This document shows positions 46,444-54,606 of a stretch of DNA of 64,000 nucleotides, in pieces (the first letter of the stretch is position 1; each line of letters starts with the position of its first letter). The position numbers were made by a program, and so were the translations under genes. The stretch comes from Streptomyces sp. R44 (GTDB lineage: Bacteria > Actinomycetota > Actinomycetes > Streptomycetales > Streptomycetaceae): NCBI RefSeq assembly GCF_041053105.1, contig NZ_CP163444.1:4402001-4466000 (forward strand), written 5' to 3'. A model generated the notes under the pieces. The model worked only from the letters and a program-made list of their open reading frames with translations, did not search any database and was not told where the DNA came from.

Positions 46444-46947
46444 GTCATCCTGAGCCGCTCGATGCATCCACATGTACACGCACAAGAGGAACGATGTCCA
46501 GCATTGTCCCCACGGGACTTGTGGTGTCCGTGAGCTTGCGCGCAAGGGTTGAAGTACGCGGGAACTTGGCTGAAAATTGCCCCCGGTGTGCACCTTTTGC
46601 GGTCGACTGGCGTCGTTTGAAAGCGCGTCATTCCAAGCGTGCTGGGTACGTAATCGGTGACAGGCAGGGGCAGTTGACACCGCCCCGGAACGTGACGCGG
46701 AACCCCGGCGTCTTTCCCGCCGCAGGCCGCAACCCGCCACCGAGTGGCGGGGAACGTGTTCTGACCCGCTCCGGCTCTGACCTGGCTCCACCCGGCTCCC
46801 CCGGGATCCAACCGGCACCGGCCCGGTCCGCACCGCCCCTCGGTGGTCCGGCACCCCGCCGACCCGGCACGCGCTGATACGCACGGTGAAGAGATCTGCA
46901 CATGGTGTGATGTGGATTCGGCGTTCAACGGAAAGGAACGAGCGCTC
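46444..46947. other. 504-base intergenic region
   Basis: This is the divergent promoter space between the PP2C gene and the Prim-Pol-like gene. It holds a 12-bp palindrome CTTGCGCGCAAG (46535-46546), a one-mismatch DnaA-box-like TTGTCCCCA (46504-46512), and a perfect hairpin CCCGCCAC-CGA-GTGGCGGG (46733-46751). The hairpin could end a transcript or attenuate the rightward gene. I see no coding frame with normal codon bias. Confidence 0.6.
46733..46751 (+). terminator. Hairpin in the leader of the Prim-Pol-like gene
   Basis: A perfect 8-bp stem with 3-base loop (CCCGCCAC-CGA-GTGGCGGG), about 200 bases before the start codon. It is a possible attenuator, or the end of an unseen small RNA. Confidence 0.35.
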
Positions 46948-47676
46948 ATGCGCGAGATCCTCGGAAGGCGACGCAGGCTCCGGTTCCGGCGCAAGGAGAG
47001 GACCGCCCGGCTCGACGCGGCGGTCGCCTTCGCGGTCGAGTGGAACTGGCCCGTCCTGCCGGGCGCGAGCCTGAGAACGACGACCCGTACGGCGGCGGGC
47101 GGGGGCCTGAGGCCGGCGACCCGTACCGGCGCGGGGGCGGCCACGGGCGCCGCCTGCTCCTGTCCCGACCCCGACTGCGTGGTGCCCGGCGCGCACCCCT
47201 ACGACCCCGGACTGCTCGCGGCCACCACGGACGAGCGCATGATCCGCTGGTGGTGGACCCGGCGCCCGGACGCCCCGGTGGTCCTCGCCACGGGCGGCCG
47301 CGCGCCCTGCGCGGTCAGCCTCCCCGCGGTGGCGGGGGCGCGGGCCCTCGCCGCGCTCGACGCGACGGGGATGCGGCTCGGCCCCGTGGTGGCGACGCCG
47401 ACCCGGTGGTCGATCCTCGTGGCCCCGTACAGCCTCGAACGGCTCGGCGAGCTGCTGTACGCGAAGGACAGCGTGCCCAGCTCGCTCCGGTTCCACGGCG
47501 AGGGCGGCTACCTGCTCCTCCCGCCCTCGGTCGCGGGCACCGGACAGGTCCGCTGGGAGCGGGCCCCGCTCGCCGGCTCGGCCCGGCCGTGGCTGCCCGA
47601 CGTCGAGGCGGTGGTCGACGCCCTGGTCGAGGCGAGCACGAGCGCGCCGGGCGGCGGAAGCCGACTGGCGTACTGA
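46948..47676 (+). CDS. Degenerate bifunctional primase/polymerase (Prim-Pol) N-terminal domain protein
   Basis: This 242-residue protein has a basic start (REILGRRRRLRFRRKERTARLD). It follows the Prim-Pol N-terminal family layout: AVEWNWPVLPG, a Cys-containing insert CSCPDPDC, GAHPYDPGLLAATTDERMIRWWWTRRPDAPVVLATG, then HGEGGYLLLPPS late. Where active Prim-Pols have the catalytic DxD, this one reads PCAVSLPA, so the catalytic aspartates are missing. It is probably a non-catalytic relative with a regulatory or binding role, as found in many Streptomyces. ATG 46948 has AAAGGAA 10 bases upstream. Confidence 0.78.
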   Translation: MREILGRRRRLRFRRKERTARLDAAVAFAVEWNWPVLPGASLRTTTRTAAGGGLRPATRTGAGAATGAACSCPDPDCVVPGAHPYDPGLLAATTDERMIRWWWTRRPDAPVVLATGGRAPCAVSLPAVAGARALAALDATGMRLGPVVATPTRWSILVAPYSLERLGELLYAKDSVPSSLRFHGEGGYLLLPPSVAGTGQVRWERAPLAGSARPWLPDVEAVVDALVEASTSAPGGGSRLAY

Positions 47677-47809
47677 GCCGGGACCGCACGCGTTCACCCG
47701 AACGGGTGTGTCCTGGTCCGACTTGCACGGGAAACGGGCGCGCGGCCGACCGGGCGCCCGGATCCCGCCGCTATGTTCACCCCACCGTCCAAGATCTCAG
47801 GAGCAGGTG

Positions 47810-48409
47810 GTGGGTCCCATGAGCCCGGTGAACCTCCGCGTGGTCGGACTCGGGACCGCCGTCACGGTCGCCGTCCTGCTGCCCCTCGTCGCCACGGCAC
47901 GGCCGACGGGCGATCCCGTACGGCCGGCCGGCGCGAGCGCCGGGGGCGACGCGAAGCCGGGGGACCTGCTGAGGGGGCTCGGCCTGGGACCCCGTACACC
48001 GATGTCCACCGCCCCCGCAACCGCTCCCGTGGTCCCGGCGGCTCCCGCGGCTCCCGAGCGCGTCACGCATTGTGGGCCGGAACTCGCCTCTCCCGAGGGG
48101 GCCGAGGCGCAGACCTGTGTCCTGGGCGAAGGCCCCGACGTCTGGGCGCGCACGTACTACCGGAACGCCACCGGCCGCCGGCTCGACGCGTTTCTGACCC
48201 TCATGGGCCCCGGCGGACGGACCGTGCAAGTGGACTGCCCGGTCCCGGCGCAGGACGAACCGGGAACCTGTGAAACACCGAGGGAGCGCGCTCGGGGCGC
48301 GGTCACGGCCTATACGGCGGTCGCGGAATTCGCCGGATCCGGCGAGGGCGGCAGTACTCCGCTGCTGCTCCGCGCGGGAAGCAACACGGCGGACGGCGAA
48401 GGAAGTTGA
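47810..48409 (+). CDS. Putative secreted or membrane-anchored protein
   Basis: This 199-residue protein begins with a signal or anchor helix (VNLRVVGLGTAVTVAVLLPLVATA), a Pro/Ala-rich linker to about residue 85, and a domain with four cysteines (THCGPEL, QTCVLGEG, VDCPVPA, GTCETP) that could form two disulfides. I do not know the family. GTG 47810 has AGGAG six bases upstream; ATG 47819 is an alternative. A hairpin at 48451-48490 follows. Confidence 0.72.
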   Translation: MGPMSPVNLRVVGLGTAVTVAVLLPLVATARPTGDPVRPAGASAGGDAKPGDLLRGLGLGPRTPMSTAPATAPVVPAAPAAPERVTHCGPELASPEGAEAQTCVLGEGPDVWARTYYRNATGRRLDAFLTLMGPGGRTVQVDCPVPAQDEPGTCETPRERARGAVTAYTAVAEFAGSGEGGSTPLLLRAGSNTADGEGS

Positions 48410-48450
48410 ACGTCGCATGCCCCGGCCCTGCCGGGAGCGGACATGGAAAG

Positions 48451-48490
48451 GCCCGGTCGCTGGCGACGGGGGATGCACCAGCGACCGGGC
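48451..48490 (+). terminator. Terminator after the secreted-protein gene
   Basis: A perfect 13-bp stem (GCCCGGTCGCTGG and complement) with a 14-base loop, followed by TTCAAG. Confidence 0.7.
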
Positions 48491-48630
48491 TTCAAGAACG
48501 GTAACAAGAGATCTGCTGTTCGCAAATTCGATCTCGGTTATTCGGACAGGGATTTGTCCGTCCGAAGACCCGCCTTGTGGCGGAAGTCACCGACTGGTCG
48601 GTCTGTCAGTCACCGATACCACCTGGGGTA
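48491..48630. ncRNA. Hairpin-rich non-coding stretch, possible structured RNA
   Basis: Four short perfect stems follow one another: TTCGGAC/GTCCGAA (48541-48566), CCGCC/GGCGG (48570-48583), GACTG/CAGTC (48592-48611) and GATACC/GGTATC (48615-48632). The region is less GC-rich than its flanks. The last stem may terminate the SEC-C gene on the minus strand. Assignment as a distinct RNA is speculative. Confidence 0.25.
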
Positions 48631-49608
48631 TCAGCTGAGAGTCACCTGACGGTTGGTGAGACCGCCGCGCGCCCGGCGCTCCTCCGCCGTCAGCGGGGCG
48701 TCCGAGGCGAGCGCCTCGGCCAGCCGCTCGGCGAACTCGGCCGCCGGCTTCTCGCAGTCCTCGGCCGTCATCGACGTCGGCAGGTCCCACACCGGCACCA
48801 TCAGGCCGTGGGCCCGGAAGGAGCCGACCAGCCGCGTGTCCGCGCCGAGCGAGGTGCCCTCGCCGGCCTGGAGACGGGCGAGCGCGTCGAGGAGCTTCTC
48901 CTCCGCGTGGGGCATGACCCAGCGCAGGTGGTTCTTGTCCGGGGTCTCGCACCAGTACGCCGAGTCGACGCCCGTCAGCTTCACGGTCGGGATCGCGGCC
49001 GCGTTGGCCCGCTCCAGGGAGGCGGCGACCTCCGGGTCCGCGCCGTCCGTGGACTGCGGGATCCAGAACTCGAAGCCCGAGTGGACCTCCGGCACGAACG
49101 GGGAGTCCGCGTCGAGGAGCTCCTGGAGGCGGGGGCCCTCGGCCGGCACGCGGCGCGCGGGGACGGGGGTGCCCGGCTCCGCCTCCAGGGCGCGCTGGAG
49201 GGTGTCCGCGAGGTCGCGGGCCAGGTCGCCGGAGGTGGAGTCGTTCTGCAGGGCGAGCAGGACGGAGCCGTCGTCGCGGCGGAGCGCCGGCCACGCCATC
49301 GGCAGCACGGTCGCGAGCGTCACGGACGGCACGCCCTCGGGCAGCCCGCCCTTCAGGGTGAGCGGCACGGTCGCGGCCGGCACGAGCTCGCGCAGCGCGA
49401 CCCAGTCGCACTCGCCGGGCAGCCCCTCGAAGGGGCGCTGGACGAGCTCGGTCACGGCGTGCGCGGCGGCCCGGCCGTGACACGCCTTGTAGCGGCGGCC
49501 CGAACCGCACGGGCACGGCTCGCGCGCGCCGACGACCGGGATCTCCCCGCTCGTGACCTGTGCCTGGCCGGCCTTGCCGGCCTTCGTCTGGGGGCGCTTC
49601 TTGGCCAT
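48631..49608 (-). CDS. SEC-C motif protein (DUF5926-like)
   Basis: This 325-residue cytoplasmic protein carries a zinc-binding SEC-C motif near the N-terminus (EPCPCGSGRRYKACHG, about residues 31-46), the same motif that ends SecA. It is followed by a long domain conserved in Actinobacteria (WVMPHAEEKLLDALARLQAGE, RAHGLMVPVWDLP). Function is unknown; an interaction with the ribosome or SecB-like partners is sometimes suggested for SEC-C proteins. The start ATG follows a basic MAKKRPQTKAGK. Confidence 0.82.
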   Translation of the reverse strand: MAKKRPQTKAGKAGQAQVTSGEIPVVGAREPCPCGSGRRYKACHGRAAAHAVTELVQRPFEGLPGECDWVALRELVPAATVPLTLKGGLPEGVPSVTLATVLPMAWPALRRDDGSVLLALQNDSTSGDLARDLADTLQRALEAEPGTPVPARRVPAEGPRLQELLDADSPFVPEVHSGFEFWIPQSTDGADPEVAASLERANAAAIPTVKLTGVDSAYWCETPDKNHLRWVMPHAEEKLLDALARLQAGEGTSLGADTRLVGSFRAHGLMVPVWDLPTSMTAEDCEKPAAEFAERLAEALASDAPLTAEERRARGGLTNRQVTLS

Positions 49609-49944
49609 GGTGTGGCTTTCTCCCGATCGCGGCTGTGCTCTGAGTGCGGTGCTGTACCGGGCGCGAGCCTAGCCGCACCGGCCGCCGGGGCCGCTCAGGC
49701 GGGGCGGCGGCCCGGTGCCGGCGGGGGCGTACGAACGTCCGCGCGCCCCGGTGCGGGAGGGGCGTAACGGGTGCCACGGGTACGGCCGGATCGGGGCTGT
49801 CGTACGGGTGCCACGGGTACGCCCGGATCGGAGGTGTTGTACGGGTGCCACGGGTACGCCCGGATCGGGGCTGTCGTACGGGTCGGGCGGGTCTTCCCCG
49901 GACGCCCGGGTACGGCGTACCCCGGCGCCCGCCTTCCCCCGCCG
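49609..49944. other. 336-base intergenic region with tandem repeats
   Basis: This region lies between two minus-strand genes. It is dominated by three 37-bp tandem units (49767-49877) and further GC-rich sequence with scattered GTACGGG words. No gene is evident. Confidence 0.7.
49767..49877. repeat. 37-bp tandem repeat, three copies
   Basis: Units 49767-49803, 49804-49840 and 49841-49877 all begin ACGGGTGCCACGGGTACG and differ at one to five positions. A truncated fourth copy (ACGGGTCGGGCGGG) follows. Confidence 0.93.
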
Positions 49945-50460
49945 TCAGTCCAGATCGTCGTACGCGTCCAGGAAATCGAGGCCCGGGCCGCCTCCGACGC
50001 GTGCCGCGAAGTCCTCGCGCCGGTGTCCCTCGGTGACCACGACCCAGACGGTGACCTCGCCGGTCGCGCTGTCCCGTACGCCCCAGTCCTGGGCGAGCGC
50101 CCCGATGATGTTCAGCCCGCGGCCGCCCCGTGCGGTGACCGAGGGCGTCGACGGAACGGGCCGTGTGGGACCACCGCCGTCCGTCACCTCGACCCGCAGG
50201 CCGCCCGCAGGGTCGACCCGCCAGGCCGCCCGTACATCGCCTTCGCCCCGCTCCGCGTGGCCCAGCGGCCTGCCGTACCGACAGGCATTGCTGAGCAGCT
50301 CCGAAAGGATCAGTACCGCGTCGTCGACGACCGATTCGGCCACCCCGCTGCGGAACAGCTCGTCCCGCAGCCGGTGTCGCGCCTCACCCACGCCCGCAGG
50401 GCCATGGGGTACGGCCATGCTCGACGACGTGGGCACCTCCTGTGCCACCACCAACGCCAC
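49945..50460 (-). CDS. RsbW-like ATP-binding anti-sigma factor kinase
   Basis: This 171-residue HATPase_c protein is of the RsbW/SpoIIAB group. The N box is ILSELLSNACRYGRPL, G1 RVEVTDGGGPTRPVP and G2 GRGLNIIGALAQDWGV. The frame is open to 50568, but GTG 50458-50460 has a perfect AGGAGG 8 bases upstream and is preferred. Together with the gene at 42794 and the PP2C phosphatase at 44974, it may belong to a partner-switching network, though no antagonist or sigma factor is adjacent. Confidence 0.86.
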   Translation of the reverse strand: MALVVAQEVPTSSSMAVPHGPAGVGEARHRLRDELFRSGVAESVVDDAVLILSELLSNACRYGRPLGHAERGEGDVRAAWRVDPAGGLRVEVTDGGGPTRPVPSTPSVTARGGRGLNIIGALAQDWGVRDSATGEVTVWVVVTEGHRREDFAARVGGGPGLDFLDAYDDLD

Positions 50461-50662
50461 CCCCGAGACCTCCTTTGCCCCACGCCACCGTGTGGATGCC
50501 CCAATGGCCTGGACCGGAAACCGGCCAATCCACGTGTGATGAGGCACTCGTGACGATCGCGTACGCACGGAACGCGCCGGTGCACACCCTGTAAGGCCTG
50601 TTATCCCCTGTGACGGACGGGAAAAGTGGGACGCGGGAGGCGTTTCGGACCCGGCCCGGAGG

Positions 50663-51484
50663 TCAGTCGCGGCCCAGCTGGGCGAGCACCTGCTTCGGGC
50701 GGTTGGTGATGATCGCGTCCACGCCCAGGCGCTCGCAGAGCTCGACGTCCTCGGCCTCGTCCACCGTCCAGACGTGCACCTGGTGGCCGGCCTTCTGGAG
50801 CCGCAGGATCACCGCGGGATTGTGCCGGACGATCCGGATCGACGGGCCCGCGATGCGCGCGCCCGCGGGGAGCCGCCCGTCGCGCAGCCGGGGCGAGACG
50901 AACTGGGCGAGCGAGACCGTGGGCAGCGTCGGCGCTGCGGCGGCGATCCGGTGCAGGGAACGGGCCGAGAAGCTCATGACGCGTACGGGCGAATCGGCGG
51001 GGGACGCGGGCGCGTCCAGGCCGAAGCGCTTGAGGAGCTGGAGCAGCCGCTCCTCGACCTGGCCCGCCCAGCGGGTGGGGTGCTTGGTCTCGATGGCCAG
51101 CTCGACCCGGCGCCCGGCGTCGGAGACCAGCTCCAGGAGCCGCTCCAGGGTGAGGACGGAGGTGGATCCGGGGTCTCCCCAGTCGGGGATCTCGCCGGAG
51201 TCGTCCCGGCCCTTCCAGGTCCCGAAGTCGAGGGCGGCGAGATCGGCGAGTTCGAGCGCGGACACGGCGCCGCGGCCGTTGGAGGTGCGGTCGACGCGCC
51301 GGTCGTGGACGCAGACGAGGTGGCCGTCGGCGGTGAGCCGGACATCGCACTCCAGGGCGTCGGCGCCGTCCTCGATGGCCTTCACATAGGCGGCCAGGGT
51401 GTGTTCCGGTGCGTCCTCGGATGCTCCGCGGTGGGCGACGACCTGGAGGGGGACGCGGTTCGGGTGCTGCCGTGCGTGAGTCAC
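50663..51484 (-). CDS. Glycerophosphodiester phosphodiesterase
   Basis: This 273-residue TIM-barrel enzyme hydrolyses glycerophosphodiesters to glycerol-3-phosphate and an alcohol. The catalytic region is intact: VVAHRGASEDAPEHTLAAY (His-Arg and Glu), ECDVRLTADGHLVCVHDRRVDRTSNG (Glu, Asp and His), and a late VWTVDEAEDVELCERLGVDAIITNRP. There is no signal peptide, so it is probably cytoplasmic. GTG 51482-51484 is the nearest start before the VVAHRG strand. It is divergent from the HtrA protease gene. Confidence 0.93.
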   Translation of the reverse strand: MTHARQHPNRVPLQVVAHRGASEDAPEHTLAAYVKAIEDGADALECDVRLTADGHLVCVHDRRVDRTSNGRGAVSALELADLAALDFGTWKGRDDSGEIPDWGDPGSTSVLTLERLLELVSDAGRRVELAIETKHPTRWAGQVEERLLQLLKRFGLDAPASPADSPVRVMSFSARSLHRIAAAAPTLPTVSLAQFVSPRLRDGRLPAGARIAGPSIRIVRHNPAVILRLQKAGHQVHVWTVDEAEDVELCERLGVDAIITNRPKQVLAQLGRD

Positions 51485-51667
51485 CGCGTCATGGTGCCAT
51501 TGGCGGGGTGGCGCGGGCACCCCGAACCTGTCCGTTCTGTCCGTATATAAAGGATGGGGGGTGAACGCACAGCTCCGCCTTACAGCGGCCTGACGTCCTG
51601 TGGGAAAAGCTGGTGCAGCACCCCGGAGCCACCTAGGTAACCGCGCCGTCGACGAGGAGAGCGAGCT

Positions 51668-53128
51668 GTGAGCACCGAGAACGAGGGCACGCCGGACCCG
51701 GCGGAGCAGGCTGCCCCGTCCGCCCCTCCGACGCCTCCCGTACCCCCGAAGGACGCGCCGCAGGAGGCGCCCCAGCCGGCCTCTGCGCCCCAGCCGGCCT
51801 CTGCGGCCCAGCCGACCCCCGCACCTCAGCCGGTCTCGCAGGCGGACGAGCCGACGACGGTCCAGGCCCCTGTTCCGGCCGCGCCCCCCGCCCCGGAGCC
51901 GCCCGCCGCCGTGGCCCCCGCCCCCGCCCCCGCCGGTGGCTGGCCGCCGCCCCCGCCGGCCGTCCCGGCCTGGGGCACCCCGCATCCCCCCGTACCCGAG
52001 GCGCCGCGCAGACGGACCGGCGGCCTCGTGGCGGCCGTGCTCGTCGCCTCGCTCGTCGCGGGCGGCATCGGCGGCGGCATCGGCTACTGGGCGGCCGAGC
52101 GCGGCGACAACGGCTTCAGCTCGACCACGGTCTCCTCCGGCCAGGCCCCCGCGTCCTTCAAGCGCGACCCGGGGACGGTCGCGGCGGTCGCGGCGAAGGC
52201 CCTGCCGAGCGTGGTCACCATCCAGGCCAAGTCCGGAGCCCAGGAGGGCGAGGGCGGCACGGGCACGGGCTTCGTCTACGACCAGGAAGGCCACATCGTC
52301 ACCAACAACCACGTGGTGGCGTCGGCGGCGGACGGCGGCACGCTGTCCGTGACCTTCTCGGACGGCAAGACGTACGACGCGGAGGTCGTCGGCCGGGCCG
52401 AGGGCTACGACGTGGCGGTCCTGAAGCTGAAGGACGCCCCGAAGGGCCTGACGCCGCTGCCGCTCGGGGACTCCGACAAGGTGGCGGTCGGCGACTCGAC
52501 GATCGCGATCGGCGCGCCCTTCGGCCTGTCCAACACCGTCACGACGGGCATCGTCAGCGCCAAGAACCGCCCGGTCGCCTCGGGCGACGGCTCCGGCGGC
52601 AGCAACTCGTACATGAGCGCGCTGCAGACGGACGCCTCGATCAACCCGGGCAACTCCGGCGGACCGCTGCTCGACGCGAGCGGTGCGGTGATCGGCATCA
52701 ACTCGGCCATCCAGTCGACCAGCGGCGGCTTCGGCCAGTCCCAGGCCGGCTCGATCGGCCTCGGCTTCGCGATCCCGGTCAACCAGGCGAAGAACGTGGC
52801 CCAGCAGCTGATCAGGACGGGCAAGCCGGTGTACCCGGTGATCGGCGCGACCGTGAACATGAACGAGAAGGGCCAGGGCGCGACCATCGCCTCCCAGGGC
52901 ACGGGCGGCACGGCCTCGGTCACGCCCGACGGCCCGGCGGCCAAGGCCGGGCTGAAGGCCGGCGACGTGATCACGGGCTTCGACGACCACCAGATCGACA
53001 GCGGCCCGACCCTCATCAGCGAGATCTGGACGCACAAGCCGGGCGACTCGGTGAAGATCACCTACGAGCGCGACGGCAAGACCGCGACGGCCACGGTCGT
53101 CCTCGGCGAACGCACCGGCGACAGCTGA
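51668..53128 (+). CDS. HtrA/DegP-type S1C serine protease with PDZ domain
   Basis: This 486-residue envelope protease has a Pro/Ala-rich cytoplasmic N-terminus (residues 1-115) with a repeated PQPAS element. One membrane helix (about 119-142) precedes an extracytoplasmic trypsin-like domain. The catalytic triad is His215 (NNHVVA), Asp248 (YDVAVLKL) and Ser330 (NPGNSGGPLLD). A C-terminal PDZ domain has PAAKAGLKAGDVITGFDD. Such proteases degrade misfolded exported proteins. GTG 51668 follows GAGGAGAGC. A strong terminator follows directly. Confidence 0.95.
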   Translation: MSTENEGTPDPAEQAAPSAPPTPPVPPKDAPQEAPQPASAPQPASAAQPTPAPQPVSQADEPTTVQAPVPAAPPAPEPPAAVAPAPAPAGGWPPPPPAVPAWGTPHPPVPEAPRRRTGGLVAAVLVASLVAGGIGGGIGYWAAERGDNGFSSTTVSSGQAPASFKRDPGTVAAVAAKALPSVVTIQAKSGAQEGEGGTGTGFVYDQEGHIVTNNHVVASAADGGTLSVTFSDGKTYDAEVVGRAEGYDVAVLKLKDAPKGLTPLPLGDSDKVAVGDSTIAIGAPFGLSNTVTTGIVSAKNRPVASGDGSGGSNSYMSALQTDASINPGNSGGPLLDASGAVIGINSAIQSTSGGFGQSQAGSIGLGFAIPVNQAKNVAQQLIRTGKPVYPVIGATVNMNEKGQGATIASQGTGGTASVTPDGPAAKAGLKAGDVITGFDDHQIDSGPTLISEIWTHKPGDSVKITYERDGKTATATVVLGERTGDS

Positions 53129-53148
53129 CACCCGGTGTCCGGGGCTGA

Positions 53149-53177
53149 GGGGGTACGGCGATGCCGTACCCCCTTTT
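53149..53177 (+). terminator. Intrinsic terminator of the HtrA gene
   Basis: An 11-bp perfect stem GGGGGTACGGC with loop GAT, followed by TTTT: a textbook rho-independent terminator 20 bases after the stop. Confidence 0.93.
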
Positions 53178-53295
53178 CCCCGACGTGCCGTTCGTCGTCG
53201 GATGACCCCGCGGCCGGCCTGTGGTCGGGGCTTCCATGACGGGGGTGGTCAGCCGGTAGGCTGTAGCCGCTCCGCGCCAGGTGAGGCGGGGCGAG

Positions 53296-53382
53296 GGTGG
53301 GTTGCCCGAGCGGCCTAAGGGAACGGTCTTGAAAACCGTCGTGGCAGCGATGTCACCGTGGGTTCAAATCCCACACCCACCG
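53296..53382 (+). tRNA. tRNA-Ser (anticodon UGA)
   Basis: This is an 87-base class II tRNA. The acceptor stem is GGTGGGT/ACCCACC with discriminator G. The anticodon stem is ACGGT/ACCGT with loop CTTGAAA, so the anticodon TGA is at 53330-53332 and reads UCA codons. A long variable arm (about 53340-53357) is typical of tRNA-Ser, and the T arm contains GTTCAAATC. The 3' CCA is not encoded. A terminator follows. Confidence 0.97.
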
Positions 53383-53390
53383 CAAGGTGA

Positions 53391-53427
53391 AACGGCCCCT
53401 GACCAGGTAGATCGGTCAGGGGCCGTT
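53391..53427 (+). terminator. Terminator of the tRNA-Ser gene
   Basis: A perfect 14-bp stem (AACGGCCCCTGACC and complement) with 9-base loop, then CTCG, starting 9 bases after the tRNA. Confidence 0.9.
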
Positions 53428-53567
53428 CTCGTGCCCGCTGCACGTGGGTTCGGCGCAGCCGGGTAGGGACTCGGGGAAGCGGCGTGGCGCCGCAGCGGCT
53501 GAGAGGAACGGGCGCACATCCGCGTGTGGAGCCGTAGACGGAAGGCCGCGATCTATAGGTTGGGCGG

Positions 53568-54086
53568 GTGCACCGCCTTTTCCGATGGCCTCGCAGATCC
53601 GACCACACTCGGTCGGCATCGCGGGCGGACCATGCAGGAGCCGTCTACGGATCGCTCCTTGCGGCTTCGGTGATCGCCACGGCCAGCGCGGTCGGTGACT
53701 TCCCGCGCGTTCAACTCATCGTTCTGCTTCTCGTGACGGGCGCGGTCTTCTGGGCGGCCCATGTCTATGCGCATCTCGCCGGCGAACGACTGGTCGGTCT
53801 GCCCGTCGGCTGGCCCGAGGTCCGACGGGCCGGACGGCGCGAGTTGCCCATCATCGAGGCGGCCGTGCTGCCGGCGGCGGCCTTGGCGGTGAGCCCACTC
53901 CTGGGGCTCGGGCCGAGCGGCGCGGGGTGGCTCGCACTGTCGGTCGCGGCGGCACAGCAGTTCTCCTGGGCCCTGTTCGGAGCCCTGAACGCCGGTGCAT
54001 CCCGCACCCAGGCGGTCATCGAGGGCCTGGTCAACCTGGTCTTCGTCCTGCTCATCGTGGCGGCGAAGGGGGCCCTCGCGCACTGA
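53568..54086 (+). CDS. Small integral membrane protein of unknown function
   Basis: This 172-residue protein has a basic N-terminus (RLFRWPRRSDHTRS) and four predicted helices: about 24-42, 48-68, 98-118 and 150-170. A HVYAHLAGERLVG stretch follows helix 2, containing paired His. I do not recognise a characterised family. GTG 53568 is the likely start. It is an isolated gene between the tRNA and the small antitoxin-like gene. Confidence 0.7.
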   Translation: MHRLFRWPRRSDHTRSASRADHAGAVYGSLLAASVIATASAVGDFPRVQLIVLLLVTGAVFWAAHVYAHLAGERLVGLPVGWPEVRRAGRRELPIIEAAVLPAAALAVSPLLGLGPSGAGWLALSVAAAQQFSWALFGALNAGASRTQAVIEGLVNLVFVLLIVAAKGALAH

Positions 54087-54269
54087 CGGGGTCCGACCGG
54101 GGCCACGCCTGACCGCTACCGGCAGCGCCCGGGGGAGCGCTCGTGGAGTCTCTGCGTGGCGTGTGCGCTGGTCACAAGGGGTGCTCCTGACGAGGAGCGC
54201 CTCTGCGGATGCGGTTCCGGCGGTGCGCCGCGATGCTGGAGGGGCTGGAACAGCGGCTAGGAGGCCAGG

Positions 54270-54464
54270 ATGTCTGTGCTGGACAAGCTCAAGGGAATGC
54301 TCAAGGGCCACGAGGACCAGACCTCCCGGGGCATCGACAAGGCCGGCGACATGGTCGACGAGAGAACGCAGGGCAAGCACGCGAAGCACGTCGACACGGC
54401 CCAGGAGAAGCTCAAGGAGCAGCTCGGAGGCCAGGGGCAGGACGCGCCGCCGCCGCAGCAGTGA
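54270..54464 (+). CDS. MT0933-like antitoxin family small protein
   Basis: This 64-residue highly charged helical protein (SVLDKLKGMLKGHEDQTSRG, then DKAGDMVDERTQGKHAKHVD) matches the pattern of the MT0933-like antitoxin family of Actinobacteria, which also resembles CsbD-type stress proteins. ATG 54270 is preceded by AGGAGG. No toxin gene is adjacent on either side, so its antitoxin role is doubtful; a solo stress-related protein is an alternative. A strong terminator follows, making it a single-gene transcript. Confidence 0.8.
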   Translation: MSVLDKLKGMLKGHEDQTSRGIDKAGDMVDERTQGKHAKHVDTAQEKLKEQLGGQGQDAPPPQQ

Positions 54465-54478
54465 CCGCACATGTCAGG

Positions 54479-54510
54479 AGGGGTGCCCCGGGTCTTCCCG
54501 GGGCACCCCT
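54479..54510 (+). terminator. Terminator of the antitoxin-like gene
   Basis: A perfect 14-bp stem (AGGGGTGCCCCGGG and complement) with loop TCTT, 15 bases after the stop. Confidence 0.9.
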
Positions 54511-54606
54511 TCCGGTTTCCGGGTCCGTTTTTCGGTGGCCGGCGGGGGCCCGGGGCCGCTTGAATCCGGCGATCGGAGACGGACGGCTTCAGGAAGGGCC
54601 CTTCTC

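Noticed and set aside
44974..47697. 907-residue reading of the PP2C gene
   Set aside because: The extension beyond 46443 crosses non-coding DNA and the antisense of the Prim-Pol-like gene. ATG 46443 fits the family N-terminus.
49767..49877. CRISPR array
   Set aside because: The 37-bp units are directly adjacent with no spacers, and no cas genes are present. They are a simple tandem repeat.
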